A stretch of DNA of 64,000 bases from Vibrio renipiscarius (GTDB lineage Bacteria; Pseudomonadota; Gammaproteobacteria; Enterobacterales; Vibrionaceae): NCBI RefSeq assembly GCF_000827885.1, contig NZ_JTKH01000003.1, forward strand, positions 451,918 to 515,917, written 5' to 3'. Shown here in pieces: positions 36,580-46,613 of this stretch. The position numbers were made by a program, and so were the translations under genes. The notes beneath the pieces were generated by a model, which was not told where the DNA came from, searched no databases, and saw nothing but the letters and a program-made list of their open reading frames with translations. Each line of letters begins with the position of its first letter. Positions within the stretch are counted from its first letter, which is position 1.

Positions 36580-37848
36580 TTAGATAAATTCAGCCAATTT
36601 TGCGATAACTTCAGCTTGGGTATACGTTTCTTGCGTACCGCCAACTAAGTCTTTTAGTACCACGGTGTTGTCTGCAACTTCGTTTTCACCCAATACAAGT
36701 GCAACCACTGCGCCCACTTTATCAGCACGTTTGAATTGCTTTTTAAAGTTGCCACCACCAAAGTGGTTCATAACACGTAGACCTGGTACTTGTTCGCGTA
36801 GCTGTTCAGACAGCTTCATGCCCGCCATCATCGTACCTTCGCCAGCGGTCACCATGTAAACATCAACACTGCGGCGTACGTCAGTCAGTTCTAGTGTTTC
36901 AAGCATCAATACCAGACGCTCTAGACCCATTGCAAAACCCACTGCAGGTGTTGACTTACCACCTAGTTGTTCAACTAGACCGTCGTAACGACCACCACCA
37001 CAAACCGTACCTTGAGAACCAAGGCTCTCAGTGACCCATTCAAAGACCGTGCGGTTGTAATAATCAAGGCCACGAACTAGGCGTTCGTTAACGTTGTATT
37101 CGATACCTGCAGCATCAAGAAGTTCACACAAACCGGCAAAATGTTGCTTAGATTCTTCGCCTAAGTACTCAGAAAGACGAGGAGCATCACCTAAAATAGC
37201 CTGAACGTCAGGATTCTTCGTATCCAGAACACGCAGTGGGTTAGTGTGCATGCGACGCTTACAATCTTCATCTAGCACGTCGATATGTTGCTCAAGGAAT
37301 GCAACCAATGCCGTGCGGTACTCTCCGCGATCTTCTTGAGAACCGATAGAGTTAAGCTCAAGACGAACGTGCTTATCGATGCCTAACTCACGCCATAGGC
37401 GTGCTGTCATCATAATAAGTTCAGCATCAACATCTGGACCATTTAGACCAAATACTTCAACACCACACTGGTGGAATTGACGGTAACGACCTTTCTGCGG
37501 ACGCTCATGGCGGAACATAGGCCCCATGTACCACAGACGCTGTTCGTCACGGTTGATCAGGCTGTTTTCAATACATGCACGTACACAACCCGCTGTACCT
37601 TCAGGGCGAAGCGTTAGGCTATCGCCGTTACGATCATCAAAGGTGTACATTTCTTTTGAAACGACGTCGGTCTCTTCACCAACCGCGCGGCTGAATAGGT
37701 TTGTTTCTTCAACGATTGGCATGCGCACTTCGTTATAACCGTATGCGCTAACTACGTTTTTCACTGTGTTTTCAAGTTTTTGCCACAGTGGTGATTGAGT
37801 TGGGAGACAGTCGTTCATGCCTCGGATTGCTTGAATAGTTTTTGCCAC
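36580..37848 (-). CDS. hisS: Histidyl-tRNA synthetase
   Basis: 422-residue class II synthetase. Seen: motif 2 region [20 protein letters not shown] (111-130), histidine-binding [15 protein letters not shown] near 257-271, motif 3 GFAMGLERL, and the C-terminal anticodon-binding domain. Complete in length. It follows ispG by 35 bp in the rodZ-ispG-hisS-yfgM-bamB-der cluster. Confidence 0.98.
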   Translation of the reverse strand: MAKTIQAIRGMNDCLPTQSPLWQKLENTVKNVVSAYGYNEVRMPIVEETNLFSRAVGEETDVVSKEMYTFDDRNGDSLTLRPEGTAGCVRACIENSLINRDEQRLWYMGPMFRHERPQKGRYRQFHQCGVEVFGLNGPDVDAELIMMTARLWRELGIDKHVRLELNSIGSQEDRGEYRTALVAFLEQHIDVLDEDCKRRMHTNPLRVLDTKNPDVQAILGDAPRLSEYLGEESKQHFAGLCELLDAAGIEYNVNERLVRGLDYYNRTVFEWVTESLGSQGTVCGGGRYDGLVEQLGGKSTPAVGFAMGLERLVLMLETLELTDVRRSVDVYMVTAGEGTMMAGMKLSEQLREQVPGLRVMNHFGGGNFKKQFKRADKVGAVVALVLGENEVADNTVVLKDLVGGTQETYTQAEVIAKLAEFI

Positions 37849-37883
37849 AATAATTACCGTAATTTGTATTACTTCGTTGAAAT

Positions 37884-39002
37884 TTAGTCTTGAACTTTAA
37901 TGTCGATGCGGTTGCTTTCGTCCATCAGTGCCGCTTTGGCGCGAATTTTCGCTTCCAAAGTTGCCACAAGGTCTTGGTTATCAAGACGCTCTTTTTGACG
38001 CTTGCCATCTTCGTAGAAAGCACTTTTGTTGCTGCTGCCTGCGAGACCAAGGTGAGAAACTTCTGCTTCACCAGGACCGTTCACCACACAACCAATGATC
38101 GATACGTCCATTGGCGTAATAATGTCTTCTAAGCGCTCTTCAAGCGCGTTCACTGTATTAATCACATCAAATTCTTGACGTGAACAGCTTGGACAAGCAA
38201 TAAAGTTGATGCCACGTGAGCGAATACGCAGTGACTTCAAAATATCGAAGCCCACTTTAATTTCTTCAACTGGGTCTGCCGCCAAAGAAATACGCAATGT
38301 ATCGCCGATGCCTTCCGCCAACAACATGCCCAAGCCTACCGATGACTTCACCGCACCCGCTCGGGCACCGCCAGCTTCAGTAATACCTAAATGCAGTGGT
38401 TGATCGATCTGCTTCGCGAGCAAGCGGTATGAATCCACCGCAAGGAACACATCTGAGGCTTTCACGCTCACTTTGAATTGATCAAAGTTAAGACGATCAA
38501 GAATATCGACGTGACGCATTGCCGATTCAACTAACGCCGCAGGGGTTGGCTCGCGGTATTTCATCTGGATTTCTTTTTCCAGAGAACCACCGTTTACACC
38601 AATGCGAATAGGAATGTTTTTGTCACGCGCACAGTCAACAACCGCACGAATACGCTCTTCGTTACCGATATTGCCCGGGTTAATGCGTAAACAGTCCACC
38701 CCGTATTCTGCGACTTTTAGTGCGATACGGTAGTCAAAGTGAATGTCTGCCACGAGGGGCACATTCACTTGTTGTTTGATCAATTTAAATGCTTCAGCAG
38801 CATCCATAGTAGGAACGGATACGCGTACGATATCTGCACCCACTTTTTCTAACGCTCGAATTTGGGCAACAGTCGCTTCCACGTCTGTTGTTCTGGTGTT
38901 CGTCATTGATTGCACCGCAATCGGTGCGCCGTCACCAATAGGCACATCGCCCACGTAAATTCGAGTCGATGGGCGACGTTTGATAGGAGATTCGTATTGC
39001 AT
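37884..39002 (-). CDS. ispG: 4-hydroxy-3-methylbut-2-en-1-yl diphosphate synthase (flavodoxin)
   Basis: 372 residues with the iron-sulfur ligand motif [10 protein letters not shown] near 270 and the second [10 protein letters not shown] with Cys near 305; N-terminal TIM barrel begins with the conserved [17 protein letters not shown]. Catalyses the penultimate MEP isoprenoid step. Nine bases separate it from rodZ. Confidence 0.98.
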   Translation of the reverse strand: MQYESPIKRRPSTRIYVGDVPIGDGAPIAVQSMTNTRTTDVEATVAQIRALEKVGADIVRVSVPTMDAAEAFKLIKQQVNVPLVADIHFDYRIALKVAEYGVDCLRINPGNIGNEERIRAVVDCARDKNIPIRIGVNGGSLEKEIQMKYREPTPAALVESAMRHVDILDRLNFDQFKVSVKASDVFLAVDSYRLLAKQIDQPLHLGITEAGGARAGAVKSSVGLGMLLAEGIGDTLRISLAADPVEEIKVGFDILKSLRIRSRGINFIACPSCSRQEFDVINTVNALEERLEDIITPMDVSIIGCVVNGPGEAEVSHLGLAGSSNKSAFYEDGKRQKERLDNQDLVATLEAKIRAKAALMDESNRIDIKVQD

Positions 39003-39010
39003 AATCGTAT

Positions 39011-39946
39011 CTAAGGTAAGGTGAATCGTGCTACTTTGCCTGAAGTATACCCAGAAAGGTCGACAGGTTCACTCGCTAATGTAATAGAAACGTTTTCAGG
39101 TGCGCCTAAAATAACTTTATAAGGCTTTTTACCTTCAACTTGTAATGTTTGTCCGGCTTTCTTAATGCCAGTCTCTAACGTTTTTCCGGTCGCATCTTTG
39201 ACTTGTATCCAGCAATCATCGCTGAATGCCATGGTCATTAAATTGGTACTGACAATTTCAGCAGCCGGTGGGGTGATCTCTTCTGTAATCGTCGCATTAT
39301 CGGCTTGAACCGCGTCAGATTCATTGTTGATTTCTGTGTCAACCGCGTCTGTCGTTACTGGCTCTGCCGGCGATAACGAATCAACTTCGCCAACGGGCTC
39401 TTCTGTCGCTAACGCATTTTCTGCATCTGCCACTGATTCGGTTTGGATATCCGGTGCGTTTTCTGAGGCCGATGCCACCAGCGCAGGTTCATCCGCAATC
39501 ACAACTTCGACAACATCTTTTTGCTGATTTTGCCACCACCACACAGATGAAATCGCGACGATGACCGCCACAATCCCCCAGGTCAGTGCCATGATGCGAC
39601 TGTCGTGCCTTTCACGATTGGTTTTTCGTGAGAAGCTCTTCATTGGTTGCTCTTGAGGTTGAGAGCCCAAACACTCATCTAAGGCAGAAAGAACTAAGTC
39701 TTCATCTACCCCAACGACTTTGGCGTAAGAACGCAAATAGCCGCGAGTGAATGTGGCAACTTGATCCGCTTCAAAATGATTATTTTCAATTTGTTCAATC
39801 AAAGCAACACGCAAACGTAAGCGATCAGCAATCTGCTTTTGCGATAGGCCAAGTTCTTCACGTTTCTGTTTTAGTATTGTACCCGCTTCAACTCGGATAG
39901 CGTTTACATTGTCTTCTGTTGCTGGAGTTGGTTGATCCGCGTTCAT
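39011..39946 (-). CDS. rodZ: Cytoskeletal protein RodZ
   Basis: 311 residues: N-terminal cytosolic Cro/CI-type HTH (about 15-75, [20 protein letters not shown]), a basic stretch, one span (about 110-130, [20 protein letters not shown]), an acidic low-complexity linker, and the periplasmic DUF4115 beta domain at the end. RodZ links MreB to the elongation machinery. The start at 39946 is preferred over 40039 because it gives the family N-terminus ([12 protein letters not shown]). Confidence 0.95.
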   Translation of the reverse strand: MNADQPTPATEDNVNAIRVEAGTILKQKREELGLSQKQIADRLRLRVALIEQIENNHFEADQVATFTRGYLRSYAKVVGVDEDLVLSALDECLGSQPQEQPMKSFSRKTNRERHDSRIMALTWGIVAVIVAISSVWWWQNQQKDVVEVVIADEPALVASASENAPDIQTESVADAENALATEEPVGEVDSLSPAEPVTTDAVDTEINNESDAVQADNATITEEITPPAAEIVSTNLMTMAFSDDCWIQVKDATGKTLETGIKKAGQTLQVEGKKPYKVILGAPENVSITLASEPVDLSGYTSGKVARFTLP

Positions 39947-40367
39947 AGTTCTCTTTCTCTGGTTTACATTGAAACATCCATTTTTATTATTTTTTGTTCG
40001 TCGTTGGATTTGCTCAATGTCATTCAATGCGCTAATCAATCTACTGATTTAAAGACGTCTTGCGAGCAAGATATGCAATTCAATCATCAGTAGATCGCCT
40101 CTCCTTATTACCGAACCGTTTTCTGTGCAATGCAACAGAGGGTACGGTTATAGGTATAACTGTTAATTCTAATAGATATCAAGCACGAAACAACACAACT
40201 AAGAGAGATAAATTACAGCAAGCTCAAGGTTTTTCTAAAAACTGACATTCTAAGTGGATAAAAAGCCAACAAACGTCGACAAATGACTTAAAAATACGAT
40301 GAGCGCTGTTTTCTCAATCAAATAAAAAGCCAGAGCAAATGCTCTGGCTTTTTGAAATTTTGCTAAT
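39947..40367. other. Intergenic region upstream of rodZ, with a nested inverted repeat
   Basis: ATCTACTGAT (40039-40048) and its exact complement ATCAGTAGAT (40086-40095) enclose a second hairpin, TCTTG-CGAG-CAAGA. No gene is seen, and no pilF homologue sits between rlmN and rodZ. The rlmN terminator lies at the right end. Confidence 0.6.
40324..40353 (-). terminator. Terminator of rlmN
   Basis: Perfect stem AAAAAGCCAGAGC / GCTCTGGCTTTTT with AAAT loop, 15 bp past the rlmN stop. Confidence 0.92.
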
Positions 40368-41492
40368 TTATAGCGCTTTAATGTCGATGCTTTCGCCCTT
40401 GGCGGCTTTCGCAACGGCCGTACGTTTCGTACGGTCAATCACGTCACCCACTAATTGACCACACGCGGCATCAATATCATCACCACGCGTTTTACGAGTC
40501 GTCACTGTGTGCTCATATTGCATCAGTGCTTTCTGGAAGCGATCGATACGTGAGTTGCTTGGCTTTTTGTACGGCGAACCTGGGTATGGGTTAAATGGAA
40601 TCAGGTTAATCTTACACGGCGTGTCTTTCATCAACGCAGCCAGTTCATGTGCGTGCTCAGTGCCATCATTCACATGATCAAGCAATACATATTCGACGGT
40701 CACACGGCCACGGTTTGCATTTGATGAAGCGATGTAACGACGTACTGACGCAAGGAACTCTTGGATGTCCCAACGATCGTTAATTGGCATGATTTCGCTG
40801 CGCAACTTATCGTTTGGCGCATGCAAAGAGATCGCCAGCGCAACGTCAATTTTACCGGTCATTTGGTCAAGACCAGACACGACACCTGACGTTGATACCG
40901 TAACACGGCGCTTAGACAGACCAAAACCAAGGTCATCCAGCATGATTTCTAACGCAGGAATCAGGTTTTTCATGTTCAGCAGTGGCTCACCCATGCCCAT
41001 CATTACCACGTTGGTAATTGGACGGCGGCCCGTTTCTTTTTGTAGGCCAATTTCACGCGCAGCACGCCATACTTGACCAATAATTTCAGACACTTTTAGG
41101 TTACGGTTAAAGCCTTGCTGTGCCGTTGAGCAGAATTTACACTCCAGCGCACAACCAACTTGTGAAGACACACACAGCGTCGCGCGATCTTCTTCTGGGA
41201 TGTACACCGTTTCAACATCTTGATCACCAACACGCATCGCCCATTTAATGGTGCCATCCGTTGAATGCTGAGCCGCAGAAACCACTGGCGCTTTAATTTC
41301 GCAGCGCTCTTTCAGCTTCTCACGCAATACTTTGTTGATGTTGTTCATATCGTCGAAGTTATCCACACCAAAATGGTAGATCCACTTCATCACCTGTTCG
41401 GCGCGGAATGCTTTCTCATTTAATTCTTCAGCAAAGAATGTACGCAATCCTTGGCGATCGAAATCGAGCAGGTTGATTTTTTCAGTGGTCAT
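40368..41492 (-). CDS. rlmN: Dual-specificity 23S rRNA/tRNA adenine-C2 methyltransferase RlmN
   Basis: 374 residues from [17 protein letters not shown] radical-SAM enzyme that methylates C2 of A2503 in 23S rRNA and A37 in some tRNAs. Seen: the CxxxCxxC cluster as [19 protein letters not shown], and the C-terminal Cys in the [14 protein letters not shown] segment that forms the methyl intermediate. The start at 41492 is preferred to 41516. Confidence 0.97.
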   Translation of the reverse strand: MTTEKINLLDFDRQGLRTFFAEELNEKAFRAEQVMKWIYHFGVDNFDDMNNINKVLREKLKERCEIKAPVVSAAQHSTDGTIKWAMRVGDQDVETVYIPEEDRATLCVSSQVGCALECKFCSTAQQGFNRNLKVSEIIGQVWRAAREIGLQKETGRRPITNVVMMGMGEPLLNMKNLIPALEIMLDDLGFGLSKRRVTVSTSGVVSGLDQMTGKIDVALAISLHAPNDKLRSEIMPINDRWDIQEFLASVRRYIASSNANRGRVTVEYVLLDHVNDGTEHAHELAALMKDTPCKINLIPFNPYPGSPYKKPSNSRIDRFQKALMQYEHTVTTRKTRGDDIDAACGQLVGDVIDRTKRTAVAKAAKGESIDIKAL

Positions 41493-41632
41493 GGTGTCTC
41501 TCAAGCAACGGAACATTATTAAGGGCGCGGATTTTACAGTCTTTAGCCAATGACAACAAGTGTGACAACAGCCTGTTTTGCTAAGACATTCAAATTGCAG
41601 TGATTAAATTTTGCACACAACGAGAACTGTGG

Positions 41633-42079
41633 TCATTTACTCGTTAATTGTTTGATCTGTTCAACAATGGCTTTTAAACCATTACCACGCGATGGGCTAA
41701 GGTGAGTAACCAGCCCTAATTGATCAAAGTATGCGTCGATATCAAACGTTTGAATTTGCGCGCTAGTTTTACCGTGGTATGCCGCCATCACAAGCGCAAT
41801 TAAGCCACGTACAATACGGGCATCAGAGTCCGCACTGAAGTACCAAAGCCCATCAACTTGCTCGCTGACTAACCAGACTTGGCTTTCACAGCCCGAAACC
41901 ATCACTTGATTCGATTTGAATTCTTCAGGCATCACGGGCAGTTTTTTACCCCATTGGATCACCTGACGATAGCGATCTTCCCACCCTTGAAAATTCTGCA
42001 TTACCTCAACGATATGTTCCGCGGTAATGTTGTCAGAACCTGCGGCATAGCCGAAAAGGCATACTGGAAACGATGACAT
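41633..42079 (-). CDS. csdE: Cysteine desulfurase sulfur acceptor CsdE (SufE family)
   Basis: 148 residues of SufE fold. The acceptor Cys is C64 in VSGCESQVWL; GKTSAQIQTFDIDAYFDQLG and SRGNGLKAIV are family blocks. It takes sulfur from CsdA. It lies 10 bp after tcdA, which is the pathway partner for t6A to ct6A tRNA modification in E. coli. Confidence 0.92.
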   Translation of the reverse strand: MSSFPVCLFGYAAGSDNITAEHIVEVMQNFQGWEDRYRQVIQWGKKLPVMPEEFKSNQVMVSGCESQVWLVSEQVDGLWYFSADSDARIVRGLIALVMAAYHGKTSAQIQTFDIDAYFDQLGLVTHLSPSRGNGLKAIVEQIKQLTSK

Positions 42080-42089
42080 AGCCTCTCTC

Positions 42090-42899
42090 CTACTTTGCGT
42101 GTTTCTGGATCAGTTTTTCAAGAATACGTGCAACCGCGACAAAGCCAAACGTCGCCGTTACGACCGTTGCTGCACCAAAACCGCTGGCACAATCCATACG
42201 TTTTGGCCCTTCCGCAGTTGCTTTTACACCGCACACAGAACCGTCGGCCTGTGGGTATTTCAGCTGTTCCGTTGAAAATACGCAGTCTATATTGAATTTA
42301 CGCTGTGGATTGGTTGGGAAATTATGGTGACGACGCAAGGTGTCTTTAATTTTCTTCGCCAGCGGATCCTGAATCGTTTTGGTTAAATCCGCAATCTTGA
42401 TTTGCGTAGGATCGGTTTGACCACCCGCACCACCGGTTGTGATCACTTTAATTTTATTGCTGCGGCAATAGGCAAGTAAGGATGCTTTCGCACGCACACT
42501 ATCAATCGCATCCAGCACATAATCGTATTCTTTGGTTAAGTACTCGTGCTGATTATCAGGCGTAATAAAATCATCAATCAAATTAACCTTACATTCTGGG
42601 TTAATCAGTTTTACACGATCGGCCATGACTTCAATTTTGCTTTGCCCAACGGTGCCGCTCATCGCATGGATTTGACGGTTGATATTGGTCACGCACACGT
42701 CATCCATATCAATCAATGTCAATTCACCCACACCGCTGCGAGCCAGAGCTTCAACCGCCCATGAACCAACACCGCCAATACCAATTACGCACACGTGTGC
42801 CGCTCGGAGGATTTCGACTTCGCTGTTGCCATAAAGACGGCGAGTACCACCAAAGCGTTGGTTGTAATTATCTGAAGCTGGAGTGTCTAATTCACGCAT
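42090..42899 (-). CDS. tcdA: tRNA threonylcarbamoyladenosine dehydratase TcdA
   Basis: 269 residues, E1-like/ThiF fold: the ATP-binding loop GIGGVGSWAVEALARSG (38-54), DMDDVCVTNINRQ, and a C-terminal region with Cys in SVCGVKATAEGPKRMDCASG. Converts t6A37 to cyclic ct6A with the CsdA-CsdE sulfur relay, matching its downstream neighbour csdE. Confidence 0.95.
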   Translation of the reverse strand: MRELDTPASDNYNQRFGGTRRLYGNSEVEILRAAHVCVIGIGGVGSWAVEALARSGVGELTLIDMDDVCVTNINRQIHAMSGTVGQSKIEVMADRVKLINPECKVNLIDDFITPDNQHEYLTKEYDYVLDAIDSVRAKASLLAYCRSNKIKVITTGGAGGQTDPTQIKIADLTKTIQDPLAKKIKDTLRRHHNFPTNPQRKFNIDCVFSTEQLKYPQADGSVCGVKATAEGPKRMDCASGFGAATVVTATFGFVAVARILEKLIQKHAK

Positions 42900-42930
42900 G
42901 ACGTAAACCCTGTAAATCGGTTACAAAAAC

Positions 42931-42957
42931 AAAGAGTGCGTTTTATACGCACTCTTT
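42931..42957 (-). terminator. Terminator after mltA
   Basis: Perfect stem AAAGAGTGCG / CGCACTCTTT separated by 7 bases; on the minus strand it continues into TTTGTTTTTG. Confidence 0.85.
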
Positions 42958-43010
42958 ATTGAAAAGTCTAGACTCGCGGTGCGCCGGCCAATGCGGCTCC
43001 GCGTGAATGA

Positions 43011-44111
43011 TTATTTTTGCTTCTCTGGCGGCATCGCCCAAGGCGCTTGTGTGGCCGAACCGTCTAAGCCTAACTTCCAAACTCGACCAAAATGTTTGTA
43101 ATGGCCGGCTTCTGTGCCCGCTCGAGGCCCCATACCATGGTACAGATCGAGGTGATTTTGTTTCACAGCACCACCGGTATCAAGCACGATCAATAAGCGC
43201 AGTTGATGCACACCACTCCAGGTACCATCCGGTTTAAGTAGCGGTACTTCGGCTAAAATTGGGGTTCCCATCGGGAAGATTGAGCGATCACCGGCGACAG
43301 ACGCCATTGGCAATAACGGAATACCCGCAGAGCCCGTGACGGGCGCATCAGCGCGGGGAGCAAAAAAGACATATGAAGGATTCTGCTCTAGCAGTTCACG
43401 AACTTTGGCTTCATCGTTCGCCAGCACCCACTCTTTGATCGCTTTCATTGACATTTTTTCACGTGAGACTTCGCCACGCTCAATCAATACTCGGCCAATA
43501 CTCACGTAAGCTTTATTGTTTTTACCACCGTAAGCGAAATATTCAAGCGAGTCATCATCTTCAAAATGCACAAAACCACTGCCTTGTACTTCCATTAAAA
43601 ATGGGTCGATCATGTTCGCCGCATAGCCAAGCTCTAGTCCTTTCCCTTCTAGCGCTCCGGCATTAATCTCCGCTCGTGTTGGGCAATTATCGCTGCAATC
43701 GGGTTTTGCATAGACTGGGTATTTATACTGTTCATTCGCCTGATGGCGCAGCTCCATGACTGGTGAGAAATAGCCGGTGAATAGCACGTTACCTTTGCTG
43801 TCTCCACCGCCTAGTTGTGCGGTTTGGATATCAAATTTGGCGAGATCACTCGGATCACCGCTTTCAAGTACCCATTCATTGAGTTTTTCATACAGAGGTT
43901 GATACACCTTCGCCATTGAAGGCGACTTCATCACCACCTGCTCGGCTTGTTTATGAAATTCAGTGAAATCTCGGCTACTGTCTGATTGCACATTTTCAAC
44001 AGCGTTGAGCGTTTTGTTAAACTCAACATCTTTATACTGTTGTGCGCGTTCGGTTGGCTGAGCACAGCCAAAAAGCAGCGACGCGACTGCCAAAGGAAGG
44101 TATTTTTTCAT
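43011..44111 (-). CDS. mltA: Membrane-bound lytic murein transglycosylase A
   Basis: 366 residues. MKKYLPLAVASLLFGCAQPT gives a lipobox with Cys at 16. The 3D domain with the catalytic Asp is visible as LLIVLDTGGAVKQNHLDLYH, and the MltA barrel as GYFSPVMELRHQ with SGFVHFEDD. It cleaves glycan strands to 1,6-anhydro-MurNAc at the outer membrane. The start at 44111 is chosen because it gives the lipoprotein signal; an upstream ATG at 44153 does not. Confidence 0.96.
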   Translation of the reverse strand: MKKYLPLAVASLLFGCAQPTERAQQYKDVEFNKTLNAVENVQSDSSRDFTEFHKQAEQVVMKSPSMAKVYQPLYEKLNEWVLESGDPSDLAKFDIQTAQLGGGDSKGNVLFTGYFSPVMELRHQANEQYKYPVYAKPDCSDNCPTRAEINAGALEGKGLELGYAANMIDPFLMEVQGSGFVHFEDDDSLEYFAYGGKNNKAYVSIGRVLIERGEVSREKMSMKAIKEWVLANDEAKVRELLEQNPSYVFFAPRADAPVTGSAGIPLLPMASVAGDRSIFPMGTPILAEVPLLKPDGTWSGVHQLRLLIVLDTGGAVKQNHLDLYHGMGPRAGTEAGHYKHFGRVWKLGLDGSATQAPWAMPPEKQK

Positions 44112-44200
44112 TGCGAATAAGAGTCCATGAACACCGAGTTGCGAGCATGACAAACTCTCTATGCCAGAGTCAACGTTACGATGGTTAATGAATGTGAATT

Positions 44201-44638
44201 TTAACGAGATTTGACATAAACCGGTTGATAAAGCGCCTCAGACGCCAATTTCATTTCATTCCAATTGTGATAATAGAAGTGAAAAACTCGCTCTTGGGCA
44301 CCATGCTGATAACGCAGCGTCTCACCATCAAAGCTGATTTGAGTATCCACAACGCCGCCATTCACCGCGACGCCTGTTTGATTGATGACAATCTGCTCCG
44401 CCAGATAAGGCGCAACATCGTATTCAACCCAAGTGCCATAAATCAATGATGGTGGGTAAGCAACCTGCTGGTATTTCGAGTAAAGCGCCGTACCCAATGT
44501 TATCGAAAGAAACAGGCTGGCCCCCGCACCGATCAAAAAGAAGAATGTTCCCCCTCGACGTTTCAGCCCATTCGCCTTCCATAAACCTGCACTTTGAACG
44601 GTTTTATCGGCAGCATTTTTTTTCGCGATAATGCTCAT
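44201..44638 (-). CDS. DUF2850 family membrane-anchored protein
   Basis: 145 residues: a basic cytosolic tail (1-29), one span (about 30-52, TFFFLIGAGASLFLSITLG), and a beta-rich periplasmic domain with YGTWVEYDVAPYLAEQI, the DUF2850 signature found in vibrios. Function unknown. It lies between mltA and argA and its start is 162 bp from argA's, so the ArgR-like region might influence both. Confidence 0.82.
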   Translation of the reverse strand: MSIIAKKNAADKTVQSAGLWKANGLKRRGGTFFFLIGAGASLFLSITLGTALYSKYQQVAYPPSLIYGTWVEYDVAPYLAEQIVINQTGVAVNGGVVDTQISFDGETLRYQHGAQERVFHFYYHNWNEMKLASEALYQPVYVKSR

Positions 44639-44749
44639 AAGCTGATGACCTGATGGGAAAAATCAATCTATAACATGCTATTTTTTCCCTCACAATCTCA
44701 CTAAAGCGTTTATTGGGTCTTTATTCCAAAAAAATCGCTTGCCAACTTT

Positions 44750-44784
44750 AGAATAAATTTGCACTATAATCACATATAAATTCA
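44750..44784 (+). promoter_or_regulatory. argA operator: Tandem ArgR (ARG) boxes around the argA promoter
   Basis: AGAATAAATTTGCA (44750-44763) and CACATATAAATTCA (44771-44784) each match most of the ARG-box consensus TGAATWWWWATTCA and lie exactly 21 bp apart, the usual ARG-box pair spacing. A perfect TATAAT (44765-44770) lies between them. Arginine-dependent repression of argA is expected from family knowledge. Confidence 0.75.
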
Positions 44785-44799
44785 CCCATGGATTGTAAT

Positions 44800-46137
44800 G
44801 TGAAAATACGTAGCACCGCATTAGTTAAAGGATTTCGTCAGTCAACACCTTACGTCAATGCCCACCGAGGAAAGACCATGGTGGTCATGTTAGGGGGCGA
44901 AGCGGTTGCCGATGAGAACTTTAAAAATATCATCAGCGATTTGGCGCTCCTTCATAGCCTAGGCGTGAAAATCGTACTGGTGCATGGTGCTCGTCCCCAA
45001 ATCAACGCGATGTTGCAACAAAATCAAGTCATCAATGACTGTCATAAAGGCGTTAGAGTCACGGATGAAACCAGTTTATCGCTTGTCATGCAGGCCGCAG
45101 GTCAACTGCAACTGGCCATTACTGCACAGCTTTCAATGAGCTTAAGCAATACCCCTATGGCGGGGACTCAACTGAATGTCGTCAGTGGTAACTTTGTGAT
45201 CGCCCAACCACTTGGTGTGGATGATGGCGTCGATTATTGCCACAGCGGACGCATCCGTAGAATTGATATTCAAGGCATTAATCGCATGCTTGATCAGGGC
45301 TCGATTGTTTTGCTCGGCCCCATCGCCAGCTCCGTAACCGGCGAGTCTTTCAACTTACTCTCCGAAGAAGTGGCAACCCAAGTGGCTATTCGCCTTAACG
45401 CGGATAAGTTAATTGGTTTTTGTTCAGCGCAAGGCATTATTGATGAACAGGGCGGCGTGGTCGCAGAATTGGTGCCGCGAGAAGCCGAACTGGTGTTAGC
45501 GAAATTAGAAACCGACGTGGATTGCTCTCAAGATAACGCCTCTGGCACTTTACGATTTTTGCGCGCAGCGATCACCGCGTGTCGTGCCGGCGTGCCGCGC
45601 AGTCACTTAGTGAGTTACAAAGAAGATGGCGCTCTTATCCAAGAACTCTTTTCTATCGACGGGATTGGTACCCAAGTGGTTTACGCCAGTTCAGAACGAG
45701 TGCGGATCGCTGACATCGATGACATTGGGGGCATTTTGGATTTGATTCGCCCATTGGAACAACAAGGCATTCTTGTGCGTCGTTCACGCGAACAGTTAGA
45801 GCAAGAAATCCATCAATTCACCATTATTGAAAAAGATGGTCTGATTATTGGTTGTGCTGCGCTCTACCCCTATCGAGATGACAGCATGGCAGAAATGGCC
45901 TGCGTTGCGATTCACAAGGATTATCGTGATGGTAATCGTGGCTTAATTTTGCTGAACTACATGAAGCAGCAATGTCGCCAAGAAGGCATAAAGCAACTTT
46001 TTGTCTTAACGACTCACAGTCTTCACTGGTTTAGAGAGCAAGGGTTTTATGAAGTTGGGGTTGAGCAATTGCCTTCACAAAAGCAAAATCTCTATAACTA
46101 TCAAAGGAACTCAAAAATTTTAGCCACCAGAACCTAG
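44800..46137 (+). CDS. argA: N-acetylglutamate synthase
   Basis: 445 residues: an amino-acid-kinase domain ([42 protein letters not shown]) and a C-terminal GNAT domain ([20 protein letters not shown]). First step of arginine synthesis, feedback inhibited by arginine. The GTG at 44800 is preferred over the ATG at 44788, since it gives the family start [18 protein letters not shown] and leaves a sensible leader after the TATAAT. ARG boxes precede it. Confidence 0.95.
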   Translation: MKIRSTALVKGFRQSTPYVNAHRGKTMVVMLGGEAVADENFKNIISDLALLHSLGVKIVLVHGARPQINAMLQQNQVINDCHKGVRVTDETSLSLVMQAAGQLQLAITAQLSMSLSNTPMAGTQLNVVSGNFVIAQPLGVDDGVDYCHSGRIRRIDIQGINRMLDQGSIVLLGPIASSVTGESFNLLSEEVATQVAIRLNADKLIGFCSAQGIIDEQGGVVAELVPREAELVLAKLETDVDCSQDNASGTLRFLRAAITACRAGVPRSHLVSYKEDGALIQELFSIDGIGTQVVYASSERVRIADIDDIGGILDLIRPLEQQGILVRRSREQLEQEIHQFTIIEKDGLIIGCAALYPYRDDSMAEMACVAIHKDYRDGNRGLILLNYMKQQCRQEGIKQLFVLTTHSLHWFREQGFYEVGVEQLPSQKQNLYNYQRNSKILATRT

Positions 46138-46194
46138 CGCTTAAAATCTGGTCTAACCTGTTAAAATTCAAACAAAAACAACTCAAAAAATAAC

Positions 46195-46223
46195 AATAAT
46201 GGCCACTTAACATGGCCATTATT
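46195..46223 (+). terminator. Terminator of argA
   Basis: Perfect 11-bp stem AATAATGGCCA / TGGCCATTATT, 58 bp after the stop, with a modest T-rich tail. Confidence 0.7.
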
Positions 46224-46372
46224 TACGTTTGTCTCAAATATAAGCTTTATTTCATATATTTTGTTGGTTAATATTCACCCAGTTCACATGGTTGATTGGA
46301 TTCAACTTCAACTAAATTGCTAGACCGCACGGATTGCTTTGGTCGATATCAACGTCAACTAAGAGCAACACT
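46224..46372. other. Intergenic region upstream of a small reading
   Basis: AT-rich. A CAACTTCAACTAAA / TCAACGTCAACTAAG repetition lies at about 46303-46363. No RNA gene was recognised. Confidence 0.4.
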
Positions 46373-46552
46373 ATGAAAACGATAATTTGTAATTCACTAC
46401 AGAGCTTTTGGGATATGGCAGAAAACGATCTGCTGATTAATCTCGATGTGCACTGCGTATTTCCGACTTCGGAGCACTTACAAAAATTTATTATCAATTC
46501 TCAGGAAAAGTACCAAATACGCAGCATCTCTTTTACCAGCGCATTTTTATAA
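46373..46552 (+). CDS. Possible small hypothetical protein
   Basis: A 59-residue reading starting MKTIICNSLQSFWDMAENDL, with AAGAG 7 bp upstream of the ATG. Balanced composition, no recognised domain. It ends 61 bp before the convergent recD end. An upstream in-frame start at 46334 has no ribosome site. Confidence 0.45.
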   Translation: MKTIICNSLQSFWDMAENDLLINLDVHCVFPTSEHLQKFIINSQEKYQIRSISFTSAFL

Positions 46553-46613
46553 GCGCTGACCCACTTTCGCTTGCTGTGAAGAACCCGCTAAAAGCCAAGG
46601 ACGGTTTAAAACC

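Noticed and set aside
40053..40060. AGACGTCT, a perfect single MetJ box, upstream of rodZ
   Set aside because: MetJ needs at least two adjacent boxes and no methionine gene is adjacent; it is part of the nested inverted repeat there.
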